A stretch of DNA of 35,176 nt from a bacterium (GCA_030648265.1 JAUSHX010000039.1:1-35176); one strand, 5' to 3'; shown: positions 1-5,811, counted from the first letter of the stretch. A program made the numbers and translations. Notes: generated by a model from the letters alone, not told the origin.

Positions 1-113
1 AAATCTTCGGATCGCAGGTTGCATAGCACCTCCCCGAAGCGTATCGCAGCTAAGCCGCGTCCTTCATCGCCCTTTAGAGTCAAGGCATCCACCGCACGCC
101 CTTACTCAGAACT
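1..113 (-). rRNA. 23S ribosomal RNA, 5' end (partial)
   Basis: Read on the minus strand, this stretch is the universal 5' domain of 23S rRNA: GGTGGATGCC, TTGACTCTAAAGGGCGATG, AAGGACGCGG, then GATACGCTTCGGGGAG and GATCCGAAGATTT at the window edge. The gene runs off the left end. The mature 5' end is placed near 105-113 by matching the E. coli spacing before CGGTGGATGCC, so it is approximate. A local hairpin (105-131, 11 pairs, one wobble) overlaps the expected 5' end. No 16S gene lies upstream within the window: a protein gene begins about 650 bp away. Either 16S and 23S are unlinked here or the operon has been rearranged. Confidence 0.93.
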
Positions 114-139
114 CCCGTAAGGAATTCTGAGAACCGCGT

Positions 140-535
140 TGTCGTCAGCGCTTCGCGCGCCGACCGCAGACGCACGCAGACATTACGCAGACTATCGCAG
201 AAAAAATGCAAGTGCATTCTTTCCGCGTTCTTCTGCGTTCGTTCCGCGTCATTCCGCGGTCAGTGCAAAGCACTGACATTGTTGCCCATACTGTAGACGA
301 TACAGTATGAGTTCCTGCGTTGGTGCAGTCTACAACTGCACCAACACTTTTGTTGATTTCTTTTTGCCAATACGAAATTGGCACGCAGACGGTCGCAGAC
401 TTGACGCAGACGGTCGCAGACAAAATGCAATTGCATTTCCTTCTGCGTAATTCTGCGTTCGTTCGGCGTGTTCCGCGCGCCAGTGTTTCGCACTGGCGAT
501 TGTCGCTCTTCAGTTTTCAACGAGCACTCCTCCTT
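140..535. repeat. Hairpin and cgcagac-word array upstream of 23S rRNA
   Basis: This leader is almost entirely inverted repeats. Perfect stem-loops are seen at 259-277 (8 bp), 287-309 (9 bp), 320-344 (10 bp), 366-382 (6 bp), 423-438 (8-bp arms, no loop) and 478-498 (8 bp). Between them lie runs of the word cgcagac (about 163-212 and 381-421), each followed by an aaatgca/tgcattt palindrome and a run of (t)tctgcgtt/ttccgcg words that can pair back with it, giving two large imperfect hairpins. Two of the small loops contain GTAGAC or GTCTAC, the hexamer of the REP-like elements seen elsewhere. On the minus strand, a TTGAAAACTGAA motif near 513-524 resembles rRNA spacer sequence. No credible ORF is present. 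Confidence 0.75.
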
Positions 536-545
536 CGCAATGGCT

Positions 546-571
546 CCCGCCTGCGCCGAGGCTTCGGCGGG
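546..571. repeat. GC-rich palindromic element (CCCGCC...GGCGGG type)
   Basis: A 26-bp element with CCCGCC and GGCGGG ends and an inner GCCGA/TCGGC-type stem. It is the reverse complement, with one substitution, of the element inserted inside rplL at 3818-3843. It lies in the noncoding leader before the 23S gene. Confidence 0.7.
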
Positions 572-599
572 CAGGTCGGAGGACAAGCATATAGACATC

Positions 600-622
600 A
601 AAAAAGCCGCTTAGAAGCGGCA
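600..622 (-). terminator. Intrinsic terminator
   Basis: On the minus strand GCCGCT-TCTA-AGCGGC is followed by seven T residues (606-600). This is a textbook rho-independent terminator. It ends the short transcript that starts near 689, before transcription could reach the 23S gene, unless there is read-through or antitermination. Confidence 0.8.
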
Positions 623-690
623 TGGGTCGCACAGCTTTTGGCCGGCTACCTACGCCACTTAATGAGACCTGAAGTGATTACCATATGTGT
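600..690 (-). ncRNA. Candidate small RNA or terminated rRNA leader (about 90 nt)
   Basis: A consensus promoter (696-724) and an intrinsic terminator (600-622) bracket about 90 nt with no ORF. I see a possible CACTT/AAGTG hairpin near 650-671 and the terminator stem, but no match to SRP RNA, 6S, tmRNA, 5S or a tRNA. The GC-rich start-site region (CCCCGAC) is typical of stringently controlled stable-RNA promoters, so this may be the attenuated leader of the 23S transcript rather than an independent sRNA. Confidence 0.5.
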
Positions 691-695
691 CGGGG

Positions 696-724
696 AGTAT
701 AGCGGACAGGATATCGCATGTCAA
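696..724 (-). promoter_or_regulatory. Consensus sigma-70 promoter for 23S leader/sRNA
   Basis: The -35 TTGACA (724-719) and -10 TATACT (701-696) are separated by exactly 17 nt, followed by a GC-rich discriminator. It is the best promoter in the window. Transcription should start near 689. Confidence 0.8.
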
Positions 725-765
725 CCGGCAAAAACACCTTTTTTCGTGGATAACCCGTACGTCAG

Positions 766-1494
766 TCACGCCGCAGAATTCTCAAGGATTTTCTCGGCAT
801 ATTTCAGGTCTTCCGGCGCCGTAATTTGTATCCAGGACCCAGCTCGGGCTAATTCTAGAGGTATGCCGGACACTTTTGAGGCCGCGAGTACCGTTTGTGG
901 AAGTCCGTATTCTTCGGACCCCCTGCGTTTCGGAATCATCTCGTACTCAAAGAGCCGGACATCAAGAGAAAACAAATTGGTTGACGCAAGTCCGGAAGTT
1001 CCGTGTTCGTCGCTTTCAATTATACCAACTACCGTGCCGTTGCTGACGATGATTTTTCCGGCCCCGTTCAATTGCTCAAGATCCATTCCAAACACCAGCC
1101 ATGTATCGCTCCGTCTACAGGTGCCGACACCAGACCTGTCGGCCTTACAGGCGCGCCCCACATCTTTTTTTCCGTACAAGTCATCGCCCATCATGACAAT
1201 AAATCGTCCGTGCAAAATCCCACTGGCACTCCAGAGTGCCGCCGCCGTACCATGAAGAGAGTCCTGTTCAACGTATGTTATTTTCTTTCCCTCATAACTG
1301 TTTCCAAAACGCTTCTGTATCATGCTTCCCAGATATCCGATAACCAAAACTATTTCATCTACATCATCCGGTAAAGCGTCAAATTTATGCTCCAGCAGAG
1401 TCTTACCCCGCACTTCCAAAAGTGGCTTCGGGAGAGCTCGCGTAAGCTCTCTCATGCGCGTTCCGCGTCCCGCCGCCAAAATCACACACTGCAT
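766..1494 (-). CDS. NTP-transferase (sugar-1-phosphate nucleotidyltransferase-like)
   Basis: A 242-residue GT-A fold nucleotidyltransferase. The N-terminal signature VILAAGRGTRM with PKPLLEV is the nucleotide-binding loop of glucose-1-phosphate thymidylyl/uridylyltransferases; GDDLYG (about residues 97-102) holds the metal-binding acidic residues. The family makes activated sugars for surface glycans; the exact sugar cannot be told. At about residues 113-126 a Cys/Arg-rich stretch is encoded by a REP-like element (1111-1143) inserted in frame; family members have no equivalent. The start is supported by a TACAAT -10 box only 7 nt upstream (1502-1507), implying a leaderless mRNA. The protein is close to the usual length for compact members of the family. 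Confidence 0.85.
   Translation of the reverse strand: MQCVILAAGRGTRMRELTRALPKPLLEVRGKTLLEHKFDALPDDVDEIVLVIGYLGSMIQKRFGNSYEGKKITYVEQDSLHGTAAALWSASGILHGRFIVMMGDDLYGKKDVGRACKADRSGVGTCRRSDTWLVFGMDLEQLNGAGKIIVSNGTVVGIIESDEHGTSGLASTNLFSLDVRLFEYEMIPKRRGSEEYGLPQTVLAASKVSGIPLELARAGSWIQITAPEDLKYAEKILENSAA
1111..1143 (+). repeat. REP-like 33-nt element, copy 1 (inside coding sequence)
   Basis: Head CCGTCTACAGGT at 1111-1122, then a 7-bp stem GCCGACA/TGTCGGC around the 7-nt loop CCAGACC (1130-1136). It lies within the nucleotidyltransferase gene, antisense to it, and keeps the reading frame open. Confidence 0.75.
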
Positions 1495-1501
1495 AAAATG
1501 T

Positions 1502-1507
1502 ATTGTA
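1502..1507 (-). promoter_or_regulatory. -10 box for a leaderless transcript
   Basis: TACAAT on the minus strand with 7 nt to the ATG at 1494. No clear -35 is seen. The spacing puts the transcription start at or next to the start codon. Confidence 0.5.
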
Positions 1508-1533
1508 CCCCGTTACCATGGCATACCAAATGC

Positions 1534-1558
1534 GACGCGCCCCCATCGGGGGCGCGTC
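1534..1558 (-). terminator. Strong GC hairpin after the MscS-like gene
   Basis: GACGCGCCCCC and its complement form an 11-bp perfect stem with a 3-nt loop, 30 bp beyond the stop codon at 1589. There is no good T-run, so it may be an mRNA 3'-end stabilising hairpin rather than a true intrinsic terminator. Confidence 0.45.
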
Positions 1559-1588
1559 AATTGTTCACACAACTTCAAAAACAGAGAA

Positions 1589-2278
1589 CTAGTTGTGGTG
1601 TGCTATTTCCGAACGAATGCGCTCTATGGTGCGAGCCGCCGCTTCTTTGCCGCCAAGTCCGAAAGCAAGGCCGAAAGATAGAGCAAGCGCGACCACCAAT
1701 CCCTGAAAGAGCGTCGTCACAAATCCGCTTGCAACGTTGAGCTGGTTTAACGCAGCTAGAATGCCGAAAATCCAAATCGAGTATTTTGCAACCGTGCCGG
1801 CAAGATTTGCCGAGCGAGTACCTGTGGCGCGCGCGGAACCGGAAACCAAATTCTTCGACACCTCCGCAACTATTGCAGTAACTATCAAAATGATGACTGC
1901 AACAATAACCTGCGGGAGATAGAGCAGAACCACCGTCTGAAGGTAGTCGGTGACCTGTCGGAGGCCCAAGATTTCAAGCGATGCCACAAGAAACACGATC
2001 ATTACGAACCACTTCACGAGCGTTCCCAGGAAGCAGCCGATGTCCAGACTAAAGCCCGCTTCCTTTGCGGCATCGTTGAGACCGGCCGCTCTGAGCGCGT
2101 CATCTACGCGCAAGACTTTCACTATCTGTTCAACAATACGGAACAGAACAATGCCGACGACCCAGCCGATAACAAAAACTATGACCGCCATAATAATAGC
2201 CGGAAGGTACAACGCGACAACCCCCCAGAGGTTCGTGAGCGAACCTTGAACCAAATCCGCCGATTGTGAAACTATCAT
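1589..2278 (-). CDS. Conserved TM-helix (MscS-like) membrane protein
   Basis: A 229-residue integral membrane protein with at least four hydrophobic segments (about residues 20-48, 83-107, 112-140, 168-186 and 193-208). The pattern of two paired TM helices separated by VLRVDDALRAAGL, and the glycine-rich ALALSFGLAFGLGGKEAA at the end, match the conserved TM-helix repeat family related to the small mechanosensitive channel MscS. A similar Gly/Ala pore helix is the MscS TM3 hallmark. The soluble beta domain of true MscS is missing, so an osmotic-release channel function is inference. It is preceded by a 300-bp gap and not obviously coupled to a neighbour. Confidence 0.75.
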   Translation of the reverse strand: MIVSQSADLVQGSLTNLWGVVALYLPAIIMAVIVFVIGWVVGIVLFRIVEQIVKVLRVDDALRAAGLNDAAKEAGFSLDIGCFLGTLVKWFVMIVFLVASLEILGLRQVTDYLQTVVLLYLPQVIVAVIILIVTAIVAEVSKNLVSGSARATGTRSANLAGTVAKYSIWIFGILAALNQLNVASGFVTTLFQGLVVALALSFGLAFGLGGKEAAARTIERIRSEIAHHN

Positions 2279-2447
2279 ATTTTTAGCCCTAAAATACTAT
2301 TAATAATCTATTAATAATTCAGAATAACGATTTCGACCTCGTATGGGTCCAATGATAGCACTGCGCAAGGATGTTATTGACTGGCCTGCATCATTATGTG
2401 GATAGCCAGCAAATGGCGGTTTCACCCTTTATATGAGCCGTTATTCA

Positions 2448-2576
2448 CCCCGTTAGAAGTCTGTCTTAAGTGATTATTACGCTTTGTTTCTGATATACTT
2501 TGTTTTTTGCCATGTCCCCGCTAATTCAACGCAGAAAAAATTGCTCAATTTTTTCTATCAAAGACTTCTAACGGGG
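2448..2576. mobile_element. MITE-like element with 15-bp terminal inverted repeats
   Basis: The arms CCCCGTTAGAAGTCT (2448-2462) and AGACTTCTAACGGGG (2562-2576) are perfect inverted repeats enclosing 99 bp. The 4-mer TTCA stands directly outside both ends (2444-2447 and 2577-2580), as expected of a target-site duplication. Inside is a gaaaaaatt/aattttttc hairpin (2533-2554) but no ORF. The right end touches the stop codon of the HTH gene at 2578. A second full copy with a different 4-bp flank is at 33364-33482. Confidence 0.7.
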
Positions 2577-2577
2577 T

Positions 2578-3222
2578 TCACTTCAAGACGCCGGTGCGGT
2601 CAAGAAGGACCATGTGAGGATAATCCAAAATGTCACGAATGAGGCGGTCTTGGATAGTGAGCCGATAGGAGAATTCTGGCGATCCGAACACGGAATATCT
2701 GATTTCTCGCCCGGAAAGCGGTTCAAGCGATTTAATCGCGTATAAAAGACGGTCTTCGTTCACATTATCCGCGACAACAATTAAATCAACAGGTCGCGTC
2801 ACGTCGCCCATAAAACAACCGGACGCTATGACGGCTGACAGACGGCCGGTATTTTTAAGCGCGCTCAATATATTGTCGTACCGTATCGGAGAAACCTCAT
2901 GAATGAAAGACGAGAGTGCCCGCAGGTGCTTAAACTGCGGATTTGTACACCACGCATCTTCATGCGGGGCCGTGCGTTTTGATTTCTTCCCGCGAACATG
3001 CTTTGAAGATTTTCCCGGCTGAATGCCCGCGCTCTTTCCCTTACTTATTATTCCCAAGTTCTCCAGACTCTTTATTTCTCGCTTAACCGATTGCGTGGAA
3101 ACGCCCGCACGCTTCGCCACCGTGGCAACCGTCATAGCTTCGGTTTGATTGAAGATGAAAACGCGGATAACGCGCGTTCGAGCACGGTTTCCGATGAGTT
3201 TCTCAAGAAAGCCACCGTCCAT
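2578..3222 (-). CDS. Winged-helix HTH protein with nucleotidyltransferase-like C-terminus
   Basis: A 214-residue protein. Residues about 14-60 form a winged helix (RTRVIRVFIFN, VATVAKRAGVSTQSVKREIKSLENLGII) of ArsR/MarR-like type. A basic linker (about 60-85, many Lys/Arg/Ser) follows. Residues about 118-205 (SAVIASGCFMGDVTRPVDLIVVADNV and the following strands) resemble a minimal nucleotidyltransferase fold seen in many Parcubacteria HTH proteins. The typical GSRARG-type catalytic motif is degraded to ASGCFMGD, so I expect a regulatory rather than enzymatic role. A GATACT -10 box lies 8 nt before the ATG (leaderless). The stop codon overlaps the edge of the MITE-like element. Confidence 0.7.
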   Translation of the reverse strand: MDGGFLEKLIGNRARTRVIRVFIFNQTEAMTVATVAKRAGVSTQSVKREIKSLENLGIISKGKSAGIQPGKSSKHVRGKKSKRTAPHEDAWCTNPQFKHLRALSSFIHEVSPIRYDNILSALKNTGRLSAVIASGCFMGDVTRPVDLIVVADNVNEDRLLYAIKSLEPLSGREIRYSVFGSPEFSYRLTIQDRLIRDILDYPHMVLLDRTGVLK

Positions 3223-3230
3223 AGGCGGAT

Positions 3231-3236
3231 AGTATC
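3231..3236 (-). promoter_or_regulatory. -10 box upstream of the HTH gene
   Basis: GATACT with an upstream TG (extended -10 form) ends 8 nt before the ATG at 3222, consistent with a leaderless mRNA. Confidence 0.45.
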
Positions 3237-3293
3237 ACAATTCTTAATATTCAATAATATCGGGAAATCAGTGACTCCCGCTTATCAATCAGC

Positions 3294-3321
3294 AAAACAA
3301 CGGTCAAATAGCCGTTGTTTT
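3294..3321 (-). terminator. Bidirectional terminator-like hairpin
   Basis: AAAACAACGG and CCGTTGTTTT pair perfectly over 10 bp around an 8-nt loop. The A/T-rich stem base supplies a short U-tract on either strand. It probably ends the rplJ-rplL transcript before the HTH gene. Confidence 0.6.
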
Positions 3322-3328
3322 GGTGTCC

Positions 3329-3594
3329 AGAGGTGACTCCTCACCCATCGGGGGAGGTGTCTCCTCGGGGGACTATTTACTTCAAAGTAACCTTACCTCC
3401 ATCGCGTGTGTCAAAGTCTCTTATTCCAAAGTGACTTTGGCCGATTCGCTGCTGCGAATCGGCATCGCACGCACCGTCGTGCGCGTGACCACGGAAAAGT
3501 TACTTGAGAGTAACTTTTCCTCCATCGTCGAAATCTGCAGATTTCGACGTCATTCGCGCCGTCGCGCGAATGAGCACGCGGGAGTAAAGTTCCC
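3329..3594. repeat. Hairpin array with echoes of the rplL 3' end
   Basis: The 265 bp after rplL hold consecutive unrelated hairpins: a GCCGATTCGC stem (3440-3463, 10 bp), an 11-bp GAAAAGTTACT stem (3494-3519), a 22-bp perfect palindrome GTCGAAATCTGCAGATTTCGAC core (3528-3549), and a 9-bp CATTCGCGC stem (3551-3572). Three segments, read on the minus strand, encode near-copies of the rplL tail with its stop codon: GGKVTLK-stop at 3377-3400 and 3500-3523, and AKVTLE-stop at 3421-3441. A motif AGGTGACTCCT (3331-3341) is shared, inverted, with 8140-8152. Confidence 0.7.
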
Positions 3595-4002
3595 TTATTT
3601 CAGAGTGACCTTTCCTCCCGCTGTCTCAATCTTTTTCTTCCACTCCTCCGCTGTCTCTTTCTTCACACCCTCCTTCAGCATCGCAGGGGCGCTCTCTACG
3701 AGGTCCTTCGCTTCCTTGAGACCAAGCGCGAGCACCTCCTTCACAACCTTGATGACCGCAATTTTCTGTTCTCCCATCGCAGTAAGTTCAACGTTGAATT
3801 CGCTCTTTTCCTCCTTGCCCGCCGAAGCCTCGGCGGAGGCGGGGCCGGCCACCGCAGCCTGCGCTGACACGCCGAATTTCTTTTCCAACACTTTAACGAG
3901 CTCGTTCAATTCCAATACGGTCATTTTCTCAACCTCATCTACCAGTTTCTTGAACTTCGCGGGCACTTCCACAGTTTCAGTTGTTGTTTGATTTTCATCC
4001 AT
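3595..4002 (-). CDS. rplL: Ribosomal protein L7/L12
   Basis: The stalk protein of the 50S subunit, which dimerises and recruits translation GTPases. The N-terminal dimerisation domain ([30 protein letters not shown]), an Ala-rich hinge and the C-terminal domain ([42 protein letters not shown], ending GGKVTLK) are all present. In the hinge, ten residues ([10 protein letters not shown]) are encoded by a GC-rich palindromic element (3818-3843), an in-frame insertion in the one place where extra flexible residues are tolerable. I prefer the ATG at 4002, which fits the family's N-terminus; an ATG six codons upstream (4020) is an alternative. It follows rplJ after a 60-100 bp gap with two hairpins. 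Confidence 0.95.
   Translation of the reverse strand: MDENQTTTETVEVPAKFKKLVDEVEKMTVLELNELVKVLEKKFGVSAQAAVAGPASAEASAGKEEKSEFNVELTAMGEQKIAVIKVVKEVLALGLKEAKDLVESAPAMLKEGVKKETAEEWKKKIETAGGKVTLK
3818..3843. repeat. GC-rich palindromic element inside rplL
   Basis: CCCGCC and GGCGGG ends with an inner GCCGA/TCGGC stem. It matches the element at 546-571 at all but one base on the opposite strand. It encodes part of the L7/L12 hinge. Confidence 0.75.
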
Positions 4003-4021
4003 ATTATTTTGTTGTTTCATT

Positions 4022-4064
4022 CCCGACGTTTCAGTCGGGACCCCGACTACTCTGTGCGTCGGGG
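4022..4064. other. Double hairpin between rplJ and rplL
   Basis: Two adjacent stem-loops: CCCGAC/GTCGGG (4022-4039) and CCCCGAC/GTCGGGG (4041-4064). They resemble the CCCGAC hairpins at 16442-16505. The position in the rplJ-rplL gap suggests mRNA processing or stoichiometry control, but the words recur elsewhere and may simply be another repeat family. Confidence 0.55.
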
Positions 4065-4078
4065 CTGTTAATAATTAA

Positions 4079-4582
4079 TTACCCTTTCTTCTCTGAAATC
4101 GCACTTAGCGCCACCACAAGTCCGCGCATGGGCGAACTTATCACATTCACGAACATACCGCGCAAAACATGAAGCGAGGGGATGGTTGCGATTTCGCGCA
4201 TTTCATTCTGGCCTATAAACCTTCCCTCAAACGTCCCTCCGAGAATCATGAACTTCTCGGCTCCCAATTTCTTCACGAACTCTAAGACACGGCGCGCGAC
4301 AGCTGTCGGATCGCCCTCTTTGGATGCGTCGTAAGCAATGGCCACTTGGCCATCAAGTGCGACATCCTTGTGTGCGAATCCGACCGCATCCAAAGCCCGC
4401 CGGATGAGCGACTTTTTCGCCACCGTGTACAAGATGCCGTCCGTCCGCAGGTTTCTGCGCATGGCAGATTCCTCCGCGACAGTTATCTTCGTGAAGTGGA
4501 CGAGAACCGCAGAAGATGCGTTTTTGAACGCCTTCTCCAACTTCTCTATTATCACCGACTTCTCCTCTTTTGTTTTTGACAT
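4079..4582 (-). CDS. rplJ: Ribosomal protein L10
   Basis: A 167-residue protein, the base of the ribosomal stalk that binds 23S rRNA and L7/L12 dimers. Family features: KEEKSVIIEKLEKAFKNASSAVLVHFTKITV near the N-terminus, RRNLRTDGILYTVAKKSLIRRAL in the rRNA-binding domain, and a C-terminal Ala/Leu helix for L7/L12 (GLVVALSAISEKKG). The length is normal. It is the first gene of rplJ-rplL, with a promoter at 4901-4928 and a long structured leader that contains a likely L10-binding motif, so autogenous control is expected. No Shine-Dalgarno sequence precedes the ATG. Confidence 0.95.
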   Translation of the reverse strand: MSKTKEEKSVIIEKLEKAFKNASSAVLVHFTKITVAEESAMRRNLRTDGILYTVAKKSLIRRALDAVGFAHKDVALDGQVAIAYDASKEGDPTAVARRVLEFVKKLGAEKFMILGGTFEGRFIGQNEMREIATIPSLHVLRGMFVNVISSPMRGLVVALSAISEKKG

Positions 4583-4589
4583 CTTAGAG

Positions 4590-4783
4590 ATTGTTAACGA
4601 GCGAAGCGAGTTTAGAAGCTCTTAGACCCGGTGAAATTCGGCTTTGCCGACCTCGCTGCAATAGCGCGAGGATTTCACGGGGTTAAGAAAATATACTCAC
4701 TGCGTTCGTTATTTTCTAAATAATTCTTCTAACGGCAAGGTGGAGTTTGCCCGACCACGCGAACGTGTTCGTGTGACGGGTCG
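4590..4783 (-). other. Structured 5' UTR segment of rplJ with inserted hairpins
   Basis: About 190 nt between the L10-leader motif and the rplJ start, made of nested inverted repeats: GTGAAAT/ATTTCAC (4632-4678 region) enclosing CGGC/GCCG and CTCGC/GCGAG hairpins, AGAAAATA/TATTTTCT, and a cacgcgaacgtgttcgtgtg hairpin near 4757-4776. The word ttctaacgg at 4731-4739 and cggggttaag near 4678-4687 are fragments of the MITE-like arm. No ORF. Confidence 0.5.
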
Positions 4784-4885
4784 ACCTCGGCAAGTCTGAC
4801 AAGAATAGGGTTTAGGGTTTAGGGTTTAGTTTTCACTATTTCCTTTTGCCTAACACCTATTGCCTATTCAATGCTCGCTGTCTCT
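4784..4885 (-). promoter_or_regulatory. Probable ribosomal protein L10 leader (autoregulatory RNA)
   Basis: On the minus strand GAGACAGCGAG (4884-4874) and CTTGCCGAGGT (4794-4784) reproduce the two conserved sides of the L10-binding leader: AGACAG followed by a helix strand, and the pairing strand followed by CCGAGGU. GCGAG pairs with CTTGC. The leader starts about 10 nt after the predicted transcription start and belongs to the rplJ-rplL mRNA. The apical part (about 79 nt) is filled by low-complexity sequence, including three GGGTTTA repeats (4806-4829). Confidence 0.55.
4806..4829. repeat. Tandem 7-mer (TTTAGGG) x3
   Basis: Three uninterrupted copies of TTTAGGG within the apical region of the L10 leader, followed by cctattgcctatt words. 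The same style of tag/ctagg low complexity occurs at 8039-8350, 9541-9617 and 34680-34765. Confidence 0.8.
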
Positions 4886-4900
4886 AGCCTTACGCGGTGC

Positions 4901-4928
4901 ATTCTACTTACTATTTGAGGCGCGTCAA
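4901..4928 (-). promoter_or_regulatory. Promoter of rplJ-rplL
   Basis: -35 TTGACG (4928-4923), 16-nt spacer, -10 TAGAAT (4906-4901), with a GC-rich start region. It lies directly upstream of the L10-type leader. Confidence 0.65.
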
Positions 4929-4949
4929 TCTGATGAACTCCGAGTTCAG

Positions 4950-4997
4950 GGTGTCCACTATCATGCACGGTCGTATAGGATAGCGGACACCGTTTTT
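4950..4997 (+). other. Terminator-like hairpin with T-run (orphan)
   Basis: GGTGTCC-a-CTAT pairs with ATAG-c-GGACACC and is followed by GTTTTT on the plus strand. No plus-strand gene precedes it. It may shield the rplJ promoter from outside transcription, or be part of a repeat. The rest of 4929-5056 shows only a tgaactc/gagttca hairpin (4933-4947). Confidence 0.4.
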
Positions 4998-5056
4998 AAC
5001 ACCTTCATCTGATAAGAGCAGTCCCTGGTTTAGTTTTTACTATACCCTAGTGGCTA

Positions 5057-5191
5057 TCACCTGTTCTGCACTGCCGCCGTCTGCGCCGCATCCTGCGATG
5101 TGGCGTATTTGTCTATCGTCATCGTAACGGCAAAACTCACCCCGATGAACACGAGGAAGCCGAGCGTAAAGCGGATGAATGAGCCTGTCAT
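5057..5191 (-). CDS. 44-residue single-pass membrane protein (hypothetical)
   Basis: A short ORF with N-terminus MTGSFIRFTLGFLVFIGVSF: a hydrophobic helix at about residues 5-24 followed by a polar Ala/Gln-rich tail. Support comes from a perfect TATAAT box (5198-5203) 6 nt before the ATG, which matches the leaderless arrangement of other genes here. I know no family. A nearby tag-type low-complexity stretch follows the stop. Confidence 0.45.
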   Translation of the reverse strand: MTGSFIRFTLGFLVFIGVSFAVTMTIDKYATSQDAAQTAAVQNR

Positions 5192-5197
5192 GCTTGT

Positions 5198-5203
5198 ATT
5201 ATA
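5198..5203 (-). promoter_or_regulatory. TATAAT -10 box
   Basis: Perfect TATAAT on the minus strand, 6 nt from the ATG at 5191. The -35 is not recognisable. Confidence 0.45.
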
Positions 5204-5230
5204 AACCACATATTGCACGAGCGGAGCGCA

Positions 5231-5563
5231 TTAGTGCGTTAGTGCTATGAATAATCCTTTCAGGATTTCTCGAAGTTCCTCTCCCCCGATGCGACCTATC
5301 CGCTTTGTGAGCCTCTTTTTGGAGAGTGCGCGAATCTGAAAAGTCATCGCCTCTGAATCTTTCCTTAATCCGCTCGCTTTACTTGCCGACAACATAACGC
5401 AAGTGGGGTACGACTTTACCTTAGACGTGATAGGAACAACGATTACAATAGGAAGCGCATCATTAAGAGTATTCCCGGAAACTATCACGACCGGTCTATT
5501 GCCACTTTGCTCCGACCCTTTGACCGGGTCGAGGATGGCAAACCATATCTCGCCCTGTCGCAT
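5231..5563 (-). CDS. MazF/PemK-family mRNA endoribonuclease toxin
   Basis: A 110-residue protein with family hallmarks: MRQGEIWFAILDPVKGSEQSGNRPVVIVS at the N-terminus (basic-Gly-Glu-Ile-Trp and GSEQSG-RPVVIV), VVPITSKVK, and a C-terminal LSKKRLTKRIGRIGGEELREI. MazF toxins cut mRNA at short motifs; Arg in RPV and Ser/Thr in ITS are the usual active-site neighbourhood. A longer reading from 5608 is possible, but it would overlap the antitoxin, and the chosen start lies 2 nt after the antitoxin stop and matches the family. Together they form a two-gene toxin-antitoxin operon. No frameshift or missing motif is seen, so the toxin should be active. Confidence 0.88.
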   Translation of the reverse strand: MRQGEIWFAILDPVKGSEQSGNRPVVIVSGNTLNDALPIVIVVPITSKVKSYPTCVMLSASKASGLRKDSEAMTFQIRALSKKRLTKRIGRIGGEELREILKGLFIALTH

Positions 5564-5565
5564 GG

Positions 5566-5811
5566 CTATGTGCGGCTTACAAGCCGTTGGTAATCGTCCA
5601 TGCCCCATTCCACAAGCTCAAGCAGGTCCGCGTCCAACGCCGCACGCTCGAACCCTTCTTTGAGAGAACTCTTCACCGCATCGCGCTGATAACTTTTGAC
5701 AGCTTCTTCTAGAACAGCACGTCGTGTCCGCTTCTCAATCCGCGCACGCTTATCAATCCATGCAATAAGCGCTGGTGAAATGGTGCTGGTAAACGAAATG
5801 GTAGTTTTCAT
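5566..5811 (-). CDS. Ribbon-helix-helix antitoxin
   Basis: An 81-residue protein. The N-terminus MKTTISFTSTISPALIAWIDKRARIEKRTRRAVLEEAVKSY-type pattern (strand, helix, turn, helix) is a CopG/MetJ ribbon-helix-helix DNA-binding domain; the acidic C-terminus (ADLLELVEWGMDDYQRL) would wrap the MazF partner. It precedes the toxin by 2 nt. The ATG lies within one half of a dyad operator (5810-5841), indicating autorepression. A longer upstream reading (from 5994) is rejected because it runs antisense through the tail of another gene and breaks the family N-terminus. Confidence 0.85.
   Translation of the reverse strand: MKTTISFTSTISPALIAWIDKRARIEKRTRRAVLEEAVKSYQRDAVKSSLKEGFERAALDADLLELVEWGMDDYQRLVSRT

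Noticed and set aside
381-421. Possible CRISPR-like array of cgcagac repeats
   Set aside because: The repeats are only 7-8 nt with no unique 30-nt spacers and face complementary words, so they form hairpins instead; no cas genes are present.
600-690. SRP RNA, 6S RNA or 5S rRNA for the small transcript
   Set aside because: None of the conserved cores (for example the GGAA-capped SRP helix or the 5S loop sequences) is present.
320-1255. Plus-strand ORF of 311 codons
   Set aside because: It runs antisense through the nucleotidyltransferase and the hairpin array; the composition is Ser/Arg-rich with no family motif.
3320-3991. Plus-strand ORF of 223 codons
   Set aside because: It is a shadow of rplL and of the downstream hairpin array; hairpins keep both strands open.
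4806-4829. True telomeric repeat or assembly contamination from a plant
   Set aside because: Only three copies occur, embedded in bacterial rplJ leader sequence and among similar TAGG words; slippage is a simpler explanation.
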